Assembly (NCBI GenBank): GCA_035644475.1
Contig: DASQOL010000030.1
Location: 1-64,000 of the forward strand
Source of the DNA: FEN-1219 sp035644475
GTDB lineage: Bacteria > Pseudomonadota > Gammaproteobacteria > Steroidobacterales > Rariloculaceae
Reading direction: 5' to 3'
DNA length: 64,000 nt
Both the position numbers and the translations under genes were made by a program. The notes under the pieces were generated by a model that worked only from the letters and a program-made list of their open reading frames with translations, ran no database searches and was not told where the DNA came from. Each line of letters begins with the position of its first letter. Position 1 is the first letter of the stretch. Positions 9,037 to 18,700 of the stretch are shown piece after piece.

Positions 9037-9639
9037 ATGCCCGCATTGGACCATTTGCCGCCGCTGCAGGGGCTCGTGCTGGCCGGAGGCCGGAGCAGCC
9101 GCATGGGCCGCGACAAGGCCGCGCTCGACTTCCACGGCGAGCCGCAGGTGCACTGGGCCTACCGGTTGCTCGGCCCGCATTGCTAGGGCGTCTGCGTCTC
9201 GGTGCGCGCGGACCAGCGTGCGGAGCCGGTCTTCGCGGGGCTCGCCCTCGTCAGCGACGACGGCGCCGCGGAGGGGCCGGCGGCCGGCCTGCTGGCCGCC
9301 CGGCGGTTCGCGCCCGGCTCCGCCTGGCTCGCGCTCGCGACCGACATGCCTCTGGTCGACCCCGCGACCCTCGCCGCCTTGGTCGCGGGCCGCGACCCGC
9401 AGGCGGTCGCGACGGCCTTCCTGCACGCCGACGGCACGCCGGAGCCGCTCTGCACGATCTGGGAGCCGCGGGCCCGGCAATTGCTCGAGCGGGCGGCGGC
9501 GACCGGGTCCGCGTCGCTGCGGCGTCTCCTGGGCGGCGCCAGGCTGTTGGCCGCCCCCGATCCCGCGCGCCTCGCGAGCGTGAACTCCCCGGCCGAGGAG
9601 GCGGCGGCCCGCGGGCGGCTCCGGTCGCAGGACGGTTGA
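9037..9639 (+). pseudogene. mobA: Molybdenum cofactor guanylyltransferase (mobA), interrupted by in-frame TAG
   Basis: The frame from ATG 9037 begins with LVLAGGRSSRMGRDKAAL, the GTP-binding signature of MobA, which converts molybdopterin to the guanine dinucleotide cofactor. At codon 50 (9184-9186) a TAG stop follows GPHC. The same frame then continues without another stop through SVRADQRAEPVFAG, LATDMPLVD and TPEPLCTIWEP to 9639, for a total of 200 codons, the normal MobA length. One base change from GAG or CAG would create this stop. It may be a real recent inactivation or a sequencing error. Internal GTG codons after the stop would give only a C-terminal fragment lacking the nucleotide-binding loop. 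Confidence 0.8.
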
Positions 9640-9807
9640 TGTAAATTAGGGGTTCTCCCTTGGCTCGCAACTGTGCGAACATGAGAGCTGAACGCAGTAC
9701 CTGCTCATGCAAAAACATAAGGTTACGCAGCTCTCGAACGTAACCGTTGAACGCGCGCGGCGCTGCACCCGCGGCCGATCAATCACAACAACTCAAGAGA
9801 GCCAGAC

Positions 9808-11910
9808 ATGGTGGCGGAGTACCAAGATCGAACCGTGATGCGCGCGGTCGACGCGCCGAAGCCTCCGGCGCCCGCGAAGGTTCGCGACATCCTCGAGTAC
9901 CGCACAGGGCTCGACGATACGCTGCCGCCGACTCCGCTGCGGGACCTGCTGTCGGCGAGTGGCGCGAACGTCTTCGTGTTGTCCGTCGACGCGGAGCTGC
10001 AAGAGACCGTGCAGCGCGCCGGCGGCGATCAATATCCCGTCTACACGGTCGCCGACTGGGGCGAGCTGCGCGCGGCGATCGAAGGAGGGCGCTGCGGCAT
10101 CGCCGTGCTCGACGCCGCATTGCTCGGCCAGGCGCTTGCGCGGCGCATCGCGGAGCTCGAGCGATTCGAGGATCGGCTCGTCACGCTCGTCGCCGCGGAT
10201 CGCACCGACGCGCAGAACCTGATCGGCTTCTTGTCGGATCGCAAGATTCATCGGCTGCTGATCAAGCCTCCGGCGCTCGGTATCACGCGGTTGCTGCTCG
10301 AATCGGCGGTGAGCCGCTGCATCCAGCTGCGCGAGCGCGCCGAGTCGCCCGGTTCCGTTACCACGCAGAGGACCGAGGTCCGGCCGCGCGCGGCCGCCGC
10401 GATTCGCTCGGGCGCGTCTCGGCTGCCCTCCTGGTTGCTGGCGACCGCATTGGTCTCGCTCATGATCGGCGCGGTGCTCGTCGCGAGCTTCAAGCCCCTA
10501 TGGCCGAGCAGTCCGAGCGGACAGCGCAGCGACGCCACTGACGTTCGGGGGGCCGTCGCGCCCGTCGGTGCGGCCGTCGAGACGGCCCCTGCGGCCGATC
10601 GCTTCGCCGACCTGCTCGCGCGCGCCGACCGCGCTTTCAGCGAAGGCCGCTTGACCGAGCCGTCCGGAGACAACGCGCTCGACTACTACCTCACCGTTCT
10701 CGCCGTCGATCCGTCGCACTCCCTCGCGCGCGAACGCCTCACGATGGTTCTCGATGCCCTGTTCGCACAGGCGGAAGCGGGGCTGCTCGACAACTCGCTC
10801 GAAGTCGTCGCCGCGGCGCTCGCGGCCGTGCGTCGCGCGGACCCGCAGAGCGGCCGACTCGCGTTCCTCGACGCCCAGCTCGAGCGCGCGCGCGCGGCGA
10901 ACAAGGCGTCGGCAGCGCTGCGCGCATCGACCGCGTCGGCGCCGGCGGCGGAGCCCGCCGCCCCGCCGGCCGAAGCCGCCGTCCGGCGTCCGCAGCAGGG
11001 AGAGCTCGACAGCCTGCTGACGATTGCCGCCGCCCGCATGCAACGGGGCCAGCTCGTCGAACCCGCAGGCGACAGCGCGCGCGACTACATCGCGCGCGCC
11101 GCGCAGTTGAGCCCCTCCGACGCGGGCGTCGCGCGCGCACGCGCGGACCTGTTGTCGGCGCTCGTGACCTCCGCTGGCGCGGTGCTCAAGGCGGGCAACG
11201 TGGACGCTTCCGCGGCGCTGCTCGACGAAGCGCGCAAGCTCGGCGCCAAATCGGACTCGCTGGCGCTCGTGGACGGCGAAGTGGTCGCGACGCGCGCGGC
11301 GCGGGCCGAGCAGCGGCGCGCGGCGATGCTCGCGACGGCGCGTGAGCGGCTCGCGAGCGGCGCGCTGATCACGCCTGCCGGCGGAAGTGCGCTCGATCAA
11401 CTGCTCGCGCTGGAGGCAGACTCGCCCGATTCCGCCGAAGCGCGTCCTGTGTGGGCGGAGCTCATGCAGGCGATCACCTCGAACGCGACCGCGGCACTTG
11501 CCCGCGGCGATTCGGCGGGCGCCGACGGGTGGATCGCGGCGCTTGCCCGCTCCGGGCGCGACACCGCCAACGCCGACGCGCTGCGCCGCCAACTCGACAC
11601 GATGCGCTTGCGGCAGCAATACCTCGCGAACTGGTCGCCGTCGAGCGAGCTCAGCCTGTTGAGCTACGCGAGGCCCGTCTATCCGCGCGAGGCGCAGATC
11701 GACGGCGTCGAAGGTTGGGTGGACCTCGAGTTCATCGTCGACCTCAACGGCAGGCCGCGCGAGCTCCGCGCGGTGGAGAGCCAGCCGAACGGGCATTTCG
11801 AGCGCGCCGCGCTCGCCGCCGTGGCCCAGTACCAGTACGAGCCGTTCGTCCGGGGCGGCGAGGTTTTCGAGCGCCGAGTGCGGCTACGCATTCGCTTTAC
11901 GCTCCAGTAG
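9808..11910 (+). CDS. TonB C-terminal domain protein with N-terminal receiver-like domain
   Basis: The 700-residue protein joins three parts. Residues about 50-170 look like a degenerate response-regulator receiver: NVFVLSVD, a possible phospho-acceptor Asp102 in AVLDAALLG, and LIKPP with Lys153, but without the usual paired acidic residues. A single transmembrane helix follows (LLATALVSLMIGAVLVASF, about 208-228). The periplasmic part has three related segments containing EGRLTEPSGDNALDYY, RGQLVEPAGDSARDYI and SGALITPAGGSALDQL, resembling TPR-type helical repeats. Residues 619-700 form a TonB-like domain with YARPVYPREAQIDGVEGWV. It may link a cytoplasmic signal to the outer membrane. No exbB or exbD is nearby. 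Confidence 0.75.
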   Translation: MVAEYQDRTVMRAVDAPKPPAPAKVRDILEYRTGLDDTLPPTPLRDLLSASGANVFVLSVDAELQETVQRAGGDQYPVYTVADWGELRAAIEGGRCGIAVLDAALLGQALARRIAELERFEDRLVTLVAADRTDAQNLIGFLSDRKIHRLLIKPPALGITRLLLESAVSRCIQLRERAESPGSVTTQRTEVRPRAAAAIRSGASRLPSWLLATALVSLMIGAVLVASFKPLWPSSPSGQRSDATDVRGAVAPVGAAVETAPAADRFADLLARADRAFSEGRLTEPSGDNALDYYLTVLAVDPSHSLARERLTMVLDALFAQAEAGLLDNSLEVVAAALAAVRRADPQSGRLAFLDAQLERARAANKASAALRASTASAPAAEPAAPPAEAAVRRPQQGELDSLLTIAAARMQRGQLVEPAGDSARDYIARAAQLSPSDAGVARARADLLSALVTSAGAVLKAGNVDASAALLDEARKLGAKSDSLALVDGEVVATRAARAEQRRAAMLATARERLASGALITPAGGSALDQLLALEADSPDSAEARPVWAELMQAITSNATAALARGDSAGADGWIAALARSGRDTANADALRRQLDTMRLRQQYLANWSPSSELSLLSYARPVYPREAQIDGVEGWVDLEFIVDLNGRPRELRAVESQPNGHFERAALAAVAQYQYEPFVRGGEVFERRVRLRIRFTLQ

Positions 11911-12221
11911 CCGCCAGGCCTCCGTCGCGTCATGGCGCCCGGGGCCGGGCGTCGCGACCCTCGGCCGCCCGGCCGGCGCCAAGGCCTGCCGCGCGAGCCT
12001 GGAAATGTGCTGTAACCCCCGGAAAGCGCAAAGCTTTGCGCGGCCCTTGGCGGATGCCTCCGGCACGGTTATCCTGCGAAAGAACAAGAACACCAGCCTA
12101 CCCACCAGTTGGTCTTTGAGGGCGCGCTGTCAGGCTCGGAGCTGATGGAAGCCATGGGTAGTCCCGTCTGTCGGCGGCGGTTTCTTTAAGCGCTGGCTGT
12201 GGCAGCGTCGCCCTCTCCCCT

Positions 12222-12291
12222 GGGTCTGACCCCATTTCGCGTGACCCCCCGCGGCCTTGCGCGGCGGGTCGTGCGAAATGGGGTCAGACCC
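12222..12291. repeat. Inverted repeat with GGGGTCAGACCCC core
   Basis: Bases 12222-12240 and 12273-12291 are perfect 19-base reverse complements separated by 32 bases. Each arm itself contains the near-palindrome GGGTCTGACCCC / GGGGTCAGACCC. This motif is common in intergenic regions of many proteobacterial genomes, often near REP-associated Y1 transposases; none is present in the window. It could fold into a strong hairpin in RNA or single-stranded DNA. Confidence 0.85.
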
Positions 12292-12302
12292 CAATTGCGC
12301 GG

Positions 12303-12324
12303 GGGTGCCTGACCCCGGTTGCAC
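12303..12324. repeat. Short REP-like element GGTGCCTGACCCC
   Basis: This 22-base element starts GGTGCCTGACCCCGG and ends TTGCACC, so its ends (GGTGC/GCACC) are complementary. It abuts the larger GGGGTCAGACCCC element, and the shared TGACCCC core suggests a second, diverged unit of the same family. It lies about 85 bp upstream of the DegT aminotransferase start. Confidence 0.5.
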
Positions 12325-12409
12325 CGCGCTCACCCGCTCCTCACACTTCGTCTCTTGCGAAGCGCGCGTCTGTCGCTAGTCTTTCGCGTTCCAACGGAAG
12401 GATCCCGCG

Positions 12410-13582
12410 TTGACCACGAAAGTACCGCTGCTCGATCTCAAGGGCCAATACGCGCCGCTGCGCGCCGAAATCGAACAGGCGATTCGCGAAGTCTGCGACA
12501 GCCAGCGCTTCGTGCTCGGCCCCCGAGTGACGGAGCTCGAAAAACGGATCGCGGCCTACTCGCAAGCGACGCACGGTATCGGCATGTCGTCCGGAACCGA
12601 CGCACTGCTCGTCGCGCTAATGGCGCTCGACGTCGGACCCGGCGACGAGGTGGTCACGACGCCGTTCACGTTCTTCGCGACCGCGGGCGTCGTCGCGCGC
12701 CTCGGGGCGCGGCCGCTCTTCTGCGACATCGATCCGCTGACCTTCAATCTGTCGCCTGAGGCCGTCGCCGCCACGCTCGCCACGCAGTGCGAGCAGGTGG
12801 GAGATCGACTCGTCAATCGCCGTACGGGCGGCGTCGTCAAGGCACTGATTCCTGTCCACTTGTACGGTCAGATGGCCGACATGGATGCGTTGATGGCGAT
12901 TGCCCGCCGGCATCGCCTCGCGGTCGTAGAGGACGCGGCGCAAGCGATTGGGGCGGCGCTCGCGGACGGCCGGTGCGCGGGCAGCATCGGCGACGTCGGC
13001 TGTTTGTCGTTCTTCCCCACCAAGAATCTCGGGGCGTTCGGGGACGCGGGGATGTGCGTCACGCGCAGCCACGGGTTGGACGAACGGATGCGGATACTGC
13101 GCGTGCACGGGGGCGAGCCGAAGTACTTTCACGGCGTCATCGGCGGCAACTTCCGCCTGGACGAGATCCAGGCGGCGGTGCTGCTGATCAAGCTCGAGCA
13201 CCTCGACGCTTGGACGGCGGCGCGGCAAGCCAACGCGGCGCACTATGACGCGTTGTTCGCCGAAGCTGGTCTCACGGAGCAGGTCGCGTTGCCGTACCGC
13301 AAACCGGGCGAGCGCCACATCTTCAACCAATACGTCATTCGCGTCGCGCATCGCGACGAGCTGCGGGCGGATCTCGAGGCTCGGGGTGTGGGAACCGAGG
13401 TCTACTATCCGCTGCCGCTGCACGAGCAGCAGTGCTTTGCGTACCTCGGCCACGCGCCGAGTGACTTCCCACACGCGCACGGGGCGGCCGCGGAGGTTCT
13501 TGCGCTGCCGATATATCCCGAGCTCGAGATCGAGCAACGCGAGCACGTGGTCCGGGAGATCGCGGCGTTCTTCGGCGTCTAG
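12410..13582 (+). CDS. DegT/DnrJ/EryC1/StrS family sugar aminotransferase
   Basis: The 390-residue protein is a PLP-dependent aminotransferase that converts a keto group on a nucleotide-linked sugar to an amino group. Characteristic parts are PLLDLKGQYAPLR at the N-terminus, SSGTDALLVALMAL (PLP phosphate binding), VEDAAQAIGA, and SFFPTKNLGAFGDAG with the Schiff-base Lys205. PLPLHEQQCF near the C-terminus is typical of the WecE/ArnB/PglE-like branch. It starts with TTG, preceded by GGAAGGA at good spacing. It probably supplies an amino sugar for surface polysaccharide; the exact nucleotide sugar cannot be told. Confidence 0.9.
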   Translation: MTTKVPLLDLKGQYAPLRAEIEQAIREVCDSQRFVLGPRVTELEKRIAAYSQATHGIGMSSGTDALLVALMALDVGPGDEVVTTPFTFFATAGVVARLGARPLFCDIDPLTFNLSPEAVAATLATQCEQVGDRLVNRRTGGVVKALIPVHLYGQMADMDALMAIARRHRLAVVEDAAQAIGAALADGRCAGSIGDVGCLSFFPTKNLGAFGDAGMCVTRSHGLDERMRILRVHGGEPKYFHGVIGGNFRLDEIQAAVLLIKLEHLDAWTAARQANAAHYDALFAEAGLTEQVALPYRKPGERHIFNQYVIRVAHRDELRADLEARGVGTEVYYPLPLHEQQCFAYLGHAPSDFPHAHGAAAEVLALPIYPELEIEQREHVVREIAAFFGV

Positions 13583-13613
13583 GCATGTATTCGCGCGCGG
13601 AAGCGGCGGACCA

Positions 13614-13647
13614 CGGCAAAACCCCCAGCGACACTCGGGTTTTGCCG
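13614..13647 (+). terminator. Possible intrinsic hairpin after the DegT gene
   Basis: CGGCAAAACCC (13614-13624) pairs perfectly with GGGTTTTGCCG (13637-13647) across a 12-base loop, starting 32 bp after the aminotransferase stop. There is no T-run on the downstream side, so it may be a weak terminator or RNA-stabilising structure. Confidence 0.45.
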
Positions 13648-13711
13648 CCCCGTCGGCCGGACTGTGACGCGCACAATTTCGTTTCCGAAGCACTTGTGGC
13701 AGCATCGGCCG

Positions 13712-15127
<1,416 letters not shown>

Positions 15128-15133
15128 CCCCGA

Positions 15134-15217
15134 AAAATAGGGACATGTTGCCTTTTTCGGCGAAGCCCTCGGACAACCGATGGCGGGTCGCCGAAAAATG
15201 CAACATGTCCCTATTTT
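15134..15217. repeat. Inverted repeat (GGGACATGTT family) between convergent genes
   Basis: Bases 15134-15162 and 15189-15217 are reverse complements at 28 of 29 positions, with a 26-base spacer. Each arm contains GGGACATGTTGC followed by TTTTTCGGCG (one arm differs by a single base). The element begins 6 bases after the prsR stop and ends just before the glrR stop, filling almost the whole gap. The long stem with T- and A-tracts could work as a terminator in both directions. The same outer motif recurs at 61984-62452. Confidence 0.85.
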
Positions 15218-15218
15218 C

Positions 15219-16592
15219 TTACCGGCTGTCTTTGAACTGCTCGGGGTTGAGCTGGTGGCGGCCGAGCAGCTTGTAGAAGTCGGTGCGGTTGCGCTTCGCG
15301 AGACGCGCCGCCTGACTTACGTTGCCGCCGGTAATCTGCAACAGCTGCGAGAGGTAGTTGCGCGTGAATTCGTCGCGCGCTTCCGAGAACGACGGCAGCG
15401 CGTTGGCTTGCTCGCCGAGCGCGCTTCGCACCTGCTCCGTCGAGATCACGCGCGTCGGGGATAACGCGACGTTCTGGCGTACCACGTTGTAGAGCTGACG
15501 GATGTTGCCGGGCCAGTGGCTCGCCACCAGGAGCTCGACGGCCTCGGGCGCGTACACCTTGCGCTCCTGACCCGACTCCGCCGAGATCTGTACGAGGAAG
15601 TGGTCGACGAGCAGCGGAACGTCCTCGCGCCGCTCGCGCAGTGCAGGCAGCTGGATGTTGACGACGTTCAAGCGATAGTAGAGGTCCTCGCGGAACGCGC
15701 CCTTGATCATGAGGTCTTTCAAGTCCTGGTGCGTTGCCGAGATCACGCGCGTGTTGACCTTGACGGCGTCGGTGCTGCCGACGGGCCGAACCTGCTCCTC
15801 TTGCAGCACGCGCAAGAGCTTCACCTGCAGGCGCATCGGCATGTCGCCGATCTCGTCGAGCAGCAGCGTGCCGCCGTGGGCCGCCTGGAACAAACCCTTG
15901 TGGGTGCGGTGCGCGCCGGTGAACGCGCCTTTCTCGTGACCGAAGAGCTCCGACTCGAGCAGATTCTCGGCCATCGCGCTGCAGTTGATCGCTACGAACG
16001 CGTTGTCCTTGCGCGTGCTCGCGCGATGGATCGCGCGCGCCATGAGCTCCTTGCCCGTGCCGGACTCGCCCGTGATCAGCACGCGCGTGTCGCCGCTTGC
16101 CACCATGCGCGCCTGCTGTAGACACGCCTCCATAGCGGGGCTGCGCGTGATGATCTCGGCGCTCCACTCGTCCTCGCTCTTCGGGAGGCCCGAGACCTTC
16201 ATGGCCTTCTCGACGTACTCGAGCAGCTGCTGCTTGTCGACGGGCTTCGTGAGAAAGCCGAACGCGCCGCTTTGCGTCGCCTCGACGGCGTCGGGGATCG
16301 TGCCGTGCGCCGTCAACAGCAACACGCAGAGCCCGGGTCGCTGCCGTTGGATCTCCTTGAGGAGCGCGATGCCGTCCATGTTCTCCATGCGGAGGTCGCT
16401 GATCACGAGATCCGGTCGAAACCGGGACAGCGCCGCGAGCGCCTCCGCTGCGCTCTCGACCGCCTCGACGTCGTAGTGCTCGGCACGCAGCCGGATGCTC
16501 AAGAGTCTGAGCAGTCCCGGGTCGTCATCGACTAAGAGGATCCTTCCTCGCGGCAGATCGTGGCCCGCCGGCCTATTTTGGATTTGCACCAT
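15219..16592 (-). CDS. glrR: Sigma-54 response regulator GlrR (QseF)
   Basis: This NtrC-family regulator has a receiver (ILLVDDDPGLLRLLS, phospho-acceptor in PDLVISDLRM), an AAA+ domain with GESGTGKELMAR, GAFTGA and GGTLLLDEIGD, and a C-terminal DNA-binding helix set (GNVSQAARLAKRNRTDFYKLL). It is the third gene of a kinase-lipoprotein-regulator set in the same order as enterobacterial glrK-yfhG-glrR. There it activates sigma-54 promoters in response to cell-envelope state, including the glmY small RNA that controls amino-sugar synthesis; the targets here are unknown. The ATG at 16592 has GAAAGGGA upstream and overlaps the end of the lipoprotein gene. Confidence 0.9.
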   Translation of the reverse strand: MVQIQNRPAGHDLPRGRILLVDDDPGLLRLLSIRLRAEHYDVEAVESAAEALAALSRFRPDLVISDLRMENMDGIALLKEIQRQRPGLCVLLLTAHGTIPDAVEATQSGAFGFLTKPVDKQQLLEYVEKAMKVSGLPKSEDEWSAEIITRSPAMEACLQQARMVASGDTRVLITGESGTGKELMARAIHRASTRKDNAFVAINCSAMAENLLESELFGHEKGAFTGAHRTHKGLFQAAHGGTLLLDEIGDMPMRLQVKLLRVLQEEQVRPVGSTDAVKVNTRVISATHQDLKDLMIKGAFREDLYYRLNVVNIQLPALRERREDVPLLVDHFLVQISAESGQERKVYAPEAVELLVASHWPGNIRQLYNVVRQNVALSPTRVISTEQVRSALGEQANALPSFSEARDEFTRNYLSQLLQITGGNVSQAARLAKRNRTDFYKLLGRHQLNPEQFKDSR

Positions 16593-17205
16593 TTTCCCTT
16601 TCTCGAATTGAACGCTCGATATTGGTGATGGCATCCAGCTTGGCGCGCGCTTCGTCGAGCTCGATCTGGAGCTGCTTGTTTTCCTCGAGCGCGGCCTGCA
16701 GCCGTTGCGCGCTTTGGTCGTTGCGTGCGGCGGTGGCCGCCACGGCCGCGCGCTGCAGGCGTTGCGCTTCCGCGTCCAGGATCAACCTTTGCTCTACTTC
16801 TTTCAAGTGAACCTGCGCGAGGATGCGCTCCTCCGGCAGCAGGGCGTCGCGGTCCGCGAGGAGCTCGCCGAGCAGCCGCTGTGCTTCGCGCGGGTTCGCC
16901 GACGGGTGTCCGGGCGTCGCGAGCGCGAGCGCGAGGTTCAGGCGGTTCGTCGTCGTCGGCGACGCTTCCACCGCGTCCTCGGCGGCGCGAAACGCATCCG
17001 CTTGCGCGACCGCGTCGCCCTCGACGAGCGCGCGGAGCGTCTCGAGATAGACCGCGAGGGTATCGGCATTCGGCGACCGGGCCGGACCGTTACCCGCCGT
17101 CTCCGCTGTCCGCGGCTCGGGGCCCCGATTGCCGAAGAGCCCGCCCGTGGAGCTGCAAGCCCCGAGTAAGAGCGTGACCACGAGCGACGCCGTGAGCTTA
17201 GCCAT
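16573..17205 (-). CDS. qseG: QseG-like outer-membrane lipoprotein
   Basis: The 210-residue protein has a lipoprotein signal, LVVTLLLGACSS, with the lipidated cysteine at residue 17. The mature part is mostly helical, and the last 75 residues (VHLKEVEQRLILDAEAQR onwards) look like a coiled coil. Its position between the kinase and regulator genes matches QseG (YfhG), a lipoprotein that in enterobacteria interacts with the GlrK sensor. Sequence alone would not identify it, so the name rests mainly on synteny. It overlaps glrK by 8 bases and glrR by 20 bases, which suggests coupled translation. Confidence 0.75.
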   Translation of the reverse strand: MAKLTASLVVTLLLGACSSTGGLFGNRGPEPRTAETAGNGPARSPNADTLAVYLETLRALVEGDAVAQADAFRAAEDAVEASPTTTNRLNLALALATPGHPSANPREAQRLLGELLADRDALLPEERILAQVHLKEVEQRLILDAEAQRLQRAAVAATAARNDQSAQRLQAALEENKQLQIELDEARAKLDAITNIERSIRERENGANPK

Positions 17206-18682
17206 TCACCACCGCAAGTGCGCGCTTGTCGGCGGCCCGACGCAGCGGCAGACGTACCTGGAAATGTGCGCCGGAGTACTCGCTGTCCTGCACGATGCAC
17301 ACCGAGCCGCCGTGCGCCAGCACGCACTCCGCGACCACCGAGAGCCCGATGCCGGTGCCGCCGACGGGGCCTCCCTGCGGGCGCCGGCCCTGGTAGAAGG
17401 CCTCGAAGATCCGCTCGCCGTCGTCGGGATGCACTCCCGGGCCGGTGTCGGCGACGTCGATCACGAGGTCGGTATCGTCCATCCCCGCGTTGATGTGGAT
17501 CGCGCCATCGTTCGGCGTGAACTTGATCGCGTTCGACAGCAGGTTCTCGAGCACGAGCTTGAGCTTGCCCTCGTCGGCACGCACGGTGATCGGGCTCACG
17601 TTGAGCCTGAGCTTGATCTTCCTGTTCGAGATCACGAGCCTATGCTGGCTCAGCACGCCGAACACCATCGGCTTGAGCTCGAACTCCGCGAGCTCGAGCT
17701 GCGCGGTCTGAGTCTGCCAAGCGCTGAACATCAGCAAGTTCTCGATGAGCTTTTGGAGCTTGACGCCGTTGTCGCGGAGAATTCCCGTGACTTCCTGCTG
17801 CTCCCGATCGAGCTGACCCACGGACCCGTCGAGCAGCAGCTCCGTGCCTTCGCGAATGTTGGCGAGCGGCGTCTTGAGCTCGTGCGACATGTGCCGAAGG
17901 AACTTGTTCTTCTCGTCGGTCGATTCCTTGAGGCGATGCCGCAGCCATTCGAGCTGCCGGCCGAGAGTCTCGATGTCGTTCGGGCCGCTGACGGTGATCG
18001 GCCGGCTGAAATCGCCTTCGCCGAGCTCGCGGATCGCGCGGTCGACCTGGCGCATCGGGCGGCCGACGAGCAGCAGGAACAGCACCACGAGCACCAGCGT
18101 GCCGGGGATCAGCGCCGCGGACTGCCAGGCGATCGCCTGCTGCGCGGAACGCGTCTTTTCCTGAAGCCTGTTCAGGCGCTCGTTGACCTCGAGGCGCATG
18201 CCGAGGGCGACGTCGCGCGCGGTCGAGTTGAGCATGCTGAAATCGTTGACGATCGCGTCGAGCGCTGCTTGCGTCGGCGGACCGTTGCGCAGCTCGCGGT
18301 GCAGGTGTCGCGACTGCCCAACGAGCTTCTGCAGCTGATCCCCGATCGTGCCGTTGGACGGCAGCGCGGAGAGCAGCGCGACGCTCTGCTCGAACGCGGC
18401 CTGATCGGCGTCGTAGAAATTGAGCCGGTCCGACGCCGACGCGACGTTGTCCTTCAGCTCGACGTAGGTGCGCGCGTTGCGCTCCATCGTGTTCAGGAGG
18501 CTCGAGATCTTTTGGTTCTCGAGGGTCGTGGTCGAGCTGTCGGAGAGCACGGCTTCGCTCTCGGCTGCGAGCTGCCCGAGCTTGAACCACGCGTTGCCGA
18601 TCGCCACCAAGAGGGGCAGCGTGACGAACCCGAGGCCGAGCAGCACCAAGCCCAGCAGGGTTCGGGGTCGCCAGAATTTCAC
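17198..18682 (-). CDS. glrK: Sensor histidine kinase GlrK (QseE)
   Basis: The 494-residue kinase has a first transmembrane segment at about residues 8-30 and a helical periplasmic sensor region. A second membrane segment (LIPGTLVLVVLFLLLVG) and a HAMP linker precede the catalytic core. The phospho-accepting histidine is in FLRHMSHELKTPLANIR. The ATP-binding boxes are NLLSNAIKF, DTGPGVHPDDGERIF and GGTGIGLSVV, so it should be active. It lies immediately upstream of the QseG-like and GlrR genes, and 18 bp downstream of galE on the same strand, so galE may share the transcript. Confidence 0.9.
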   Translation of the reverse strand: MKFWRPRTLLGLVLLGLGFVTLPLLVAIGNAWFKLGQLAAESEAVLSDSSTTTLENQKISSLLNTMERNARTYVELKDNVASASDRLNFYDADQAAFEQSVALLSALPSNGTIGDQLQKLVGQSRHLHRELRNGPPTQAALDAIVNDFSMLNSTARDVALGMRLEVNERLNRLQEKTRSAQQAIAWQSAALIPGTLVLVVLFLLLVGRPMRQVDRAIRELGEGDFSRPITVSGPNDIETLGRQLEWLRHRLKESTDEKNKFLRHMSHELKTPLANIREGTELLLDGSVGQLDREQQEVTGILRDNGVKLQKLIENLLMFSAWQTQTAQLELAEFELKPMVFGVLSQHRLVISNRKIKLRLNVSPITVRADEGKLKLVLENLLSNAIKFTPNDGAIHINAGMDDTDLVIDVADTGPGVHPDDGERIFEAFYQGRRPQGGPVGGTGIGLSVVAECVLAHGGSVCIVQDSEYSGAHFQVRLPLRRAADKRALAVVNG

Positions 18683-18700
18683 GGGGCCAGTCCCATGCCG

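Larger units (their letters stand above)
11911..12409. other. Intergenic region rich in palindromes
   Basis: About 500 bp lie between the TonB-domain gene and the aminotransferase gene. The stretch contains a GC-rich inverted repeat just after the TonB stop (CGCCCGG...CCGGGCG near 11938), a perfect 16-bp palindrome GCGCAAAGCTTTGCGC at 12026-12041, and two REP-like elements at 12222-12324 annotated separately. A plus-strand frame at 12016-12189 lacks a start codon and any recognisable domain, and I do not call it. Confidence 0.6.

Noticed and set aside
12016..12189. Plus-strand frame ending MGSPVCRRRFL
   Set aside because: No start codon upstream and no family recognised; could be a degraded gene but unsupported.
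12100..12200. Sigma-54 promoter-like TGGCAG upstream of the aminotransferase gene
   Set aside because: The -12 GC element is missing at the required spacing.
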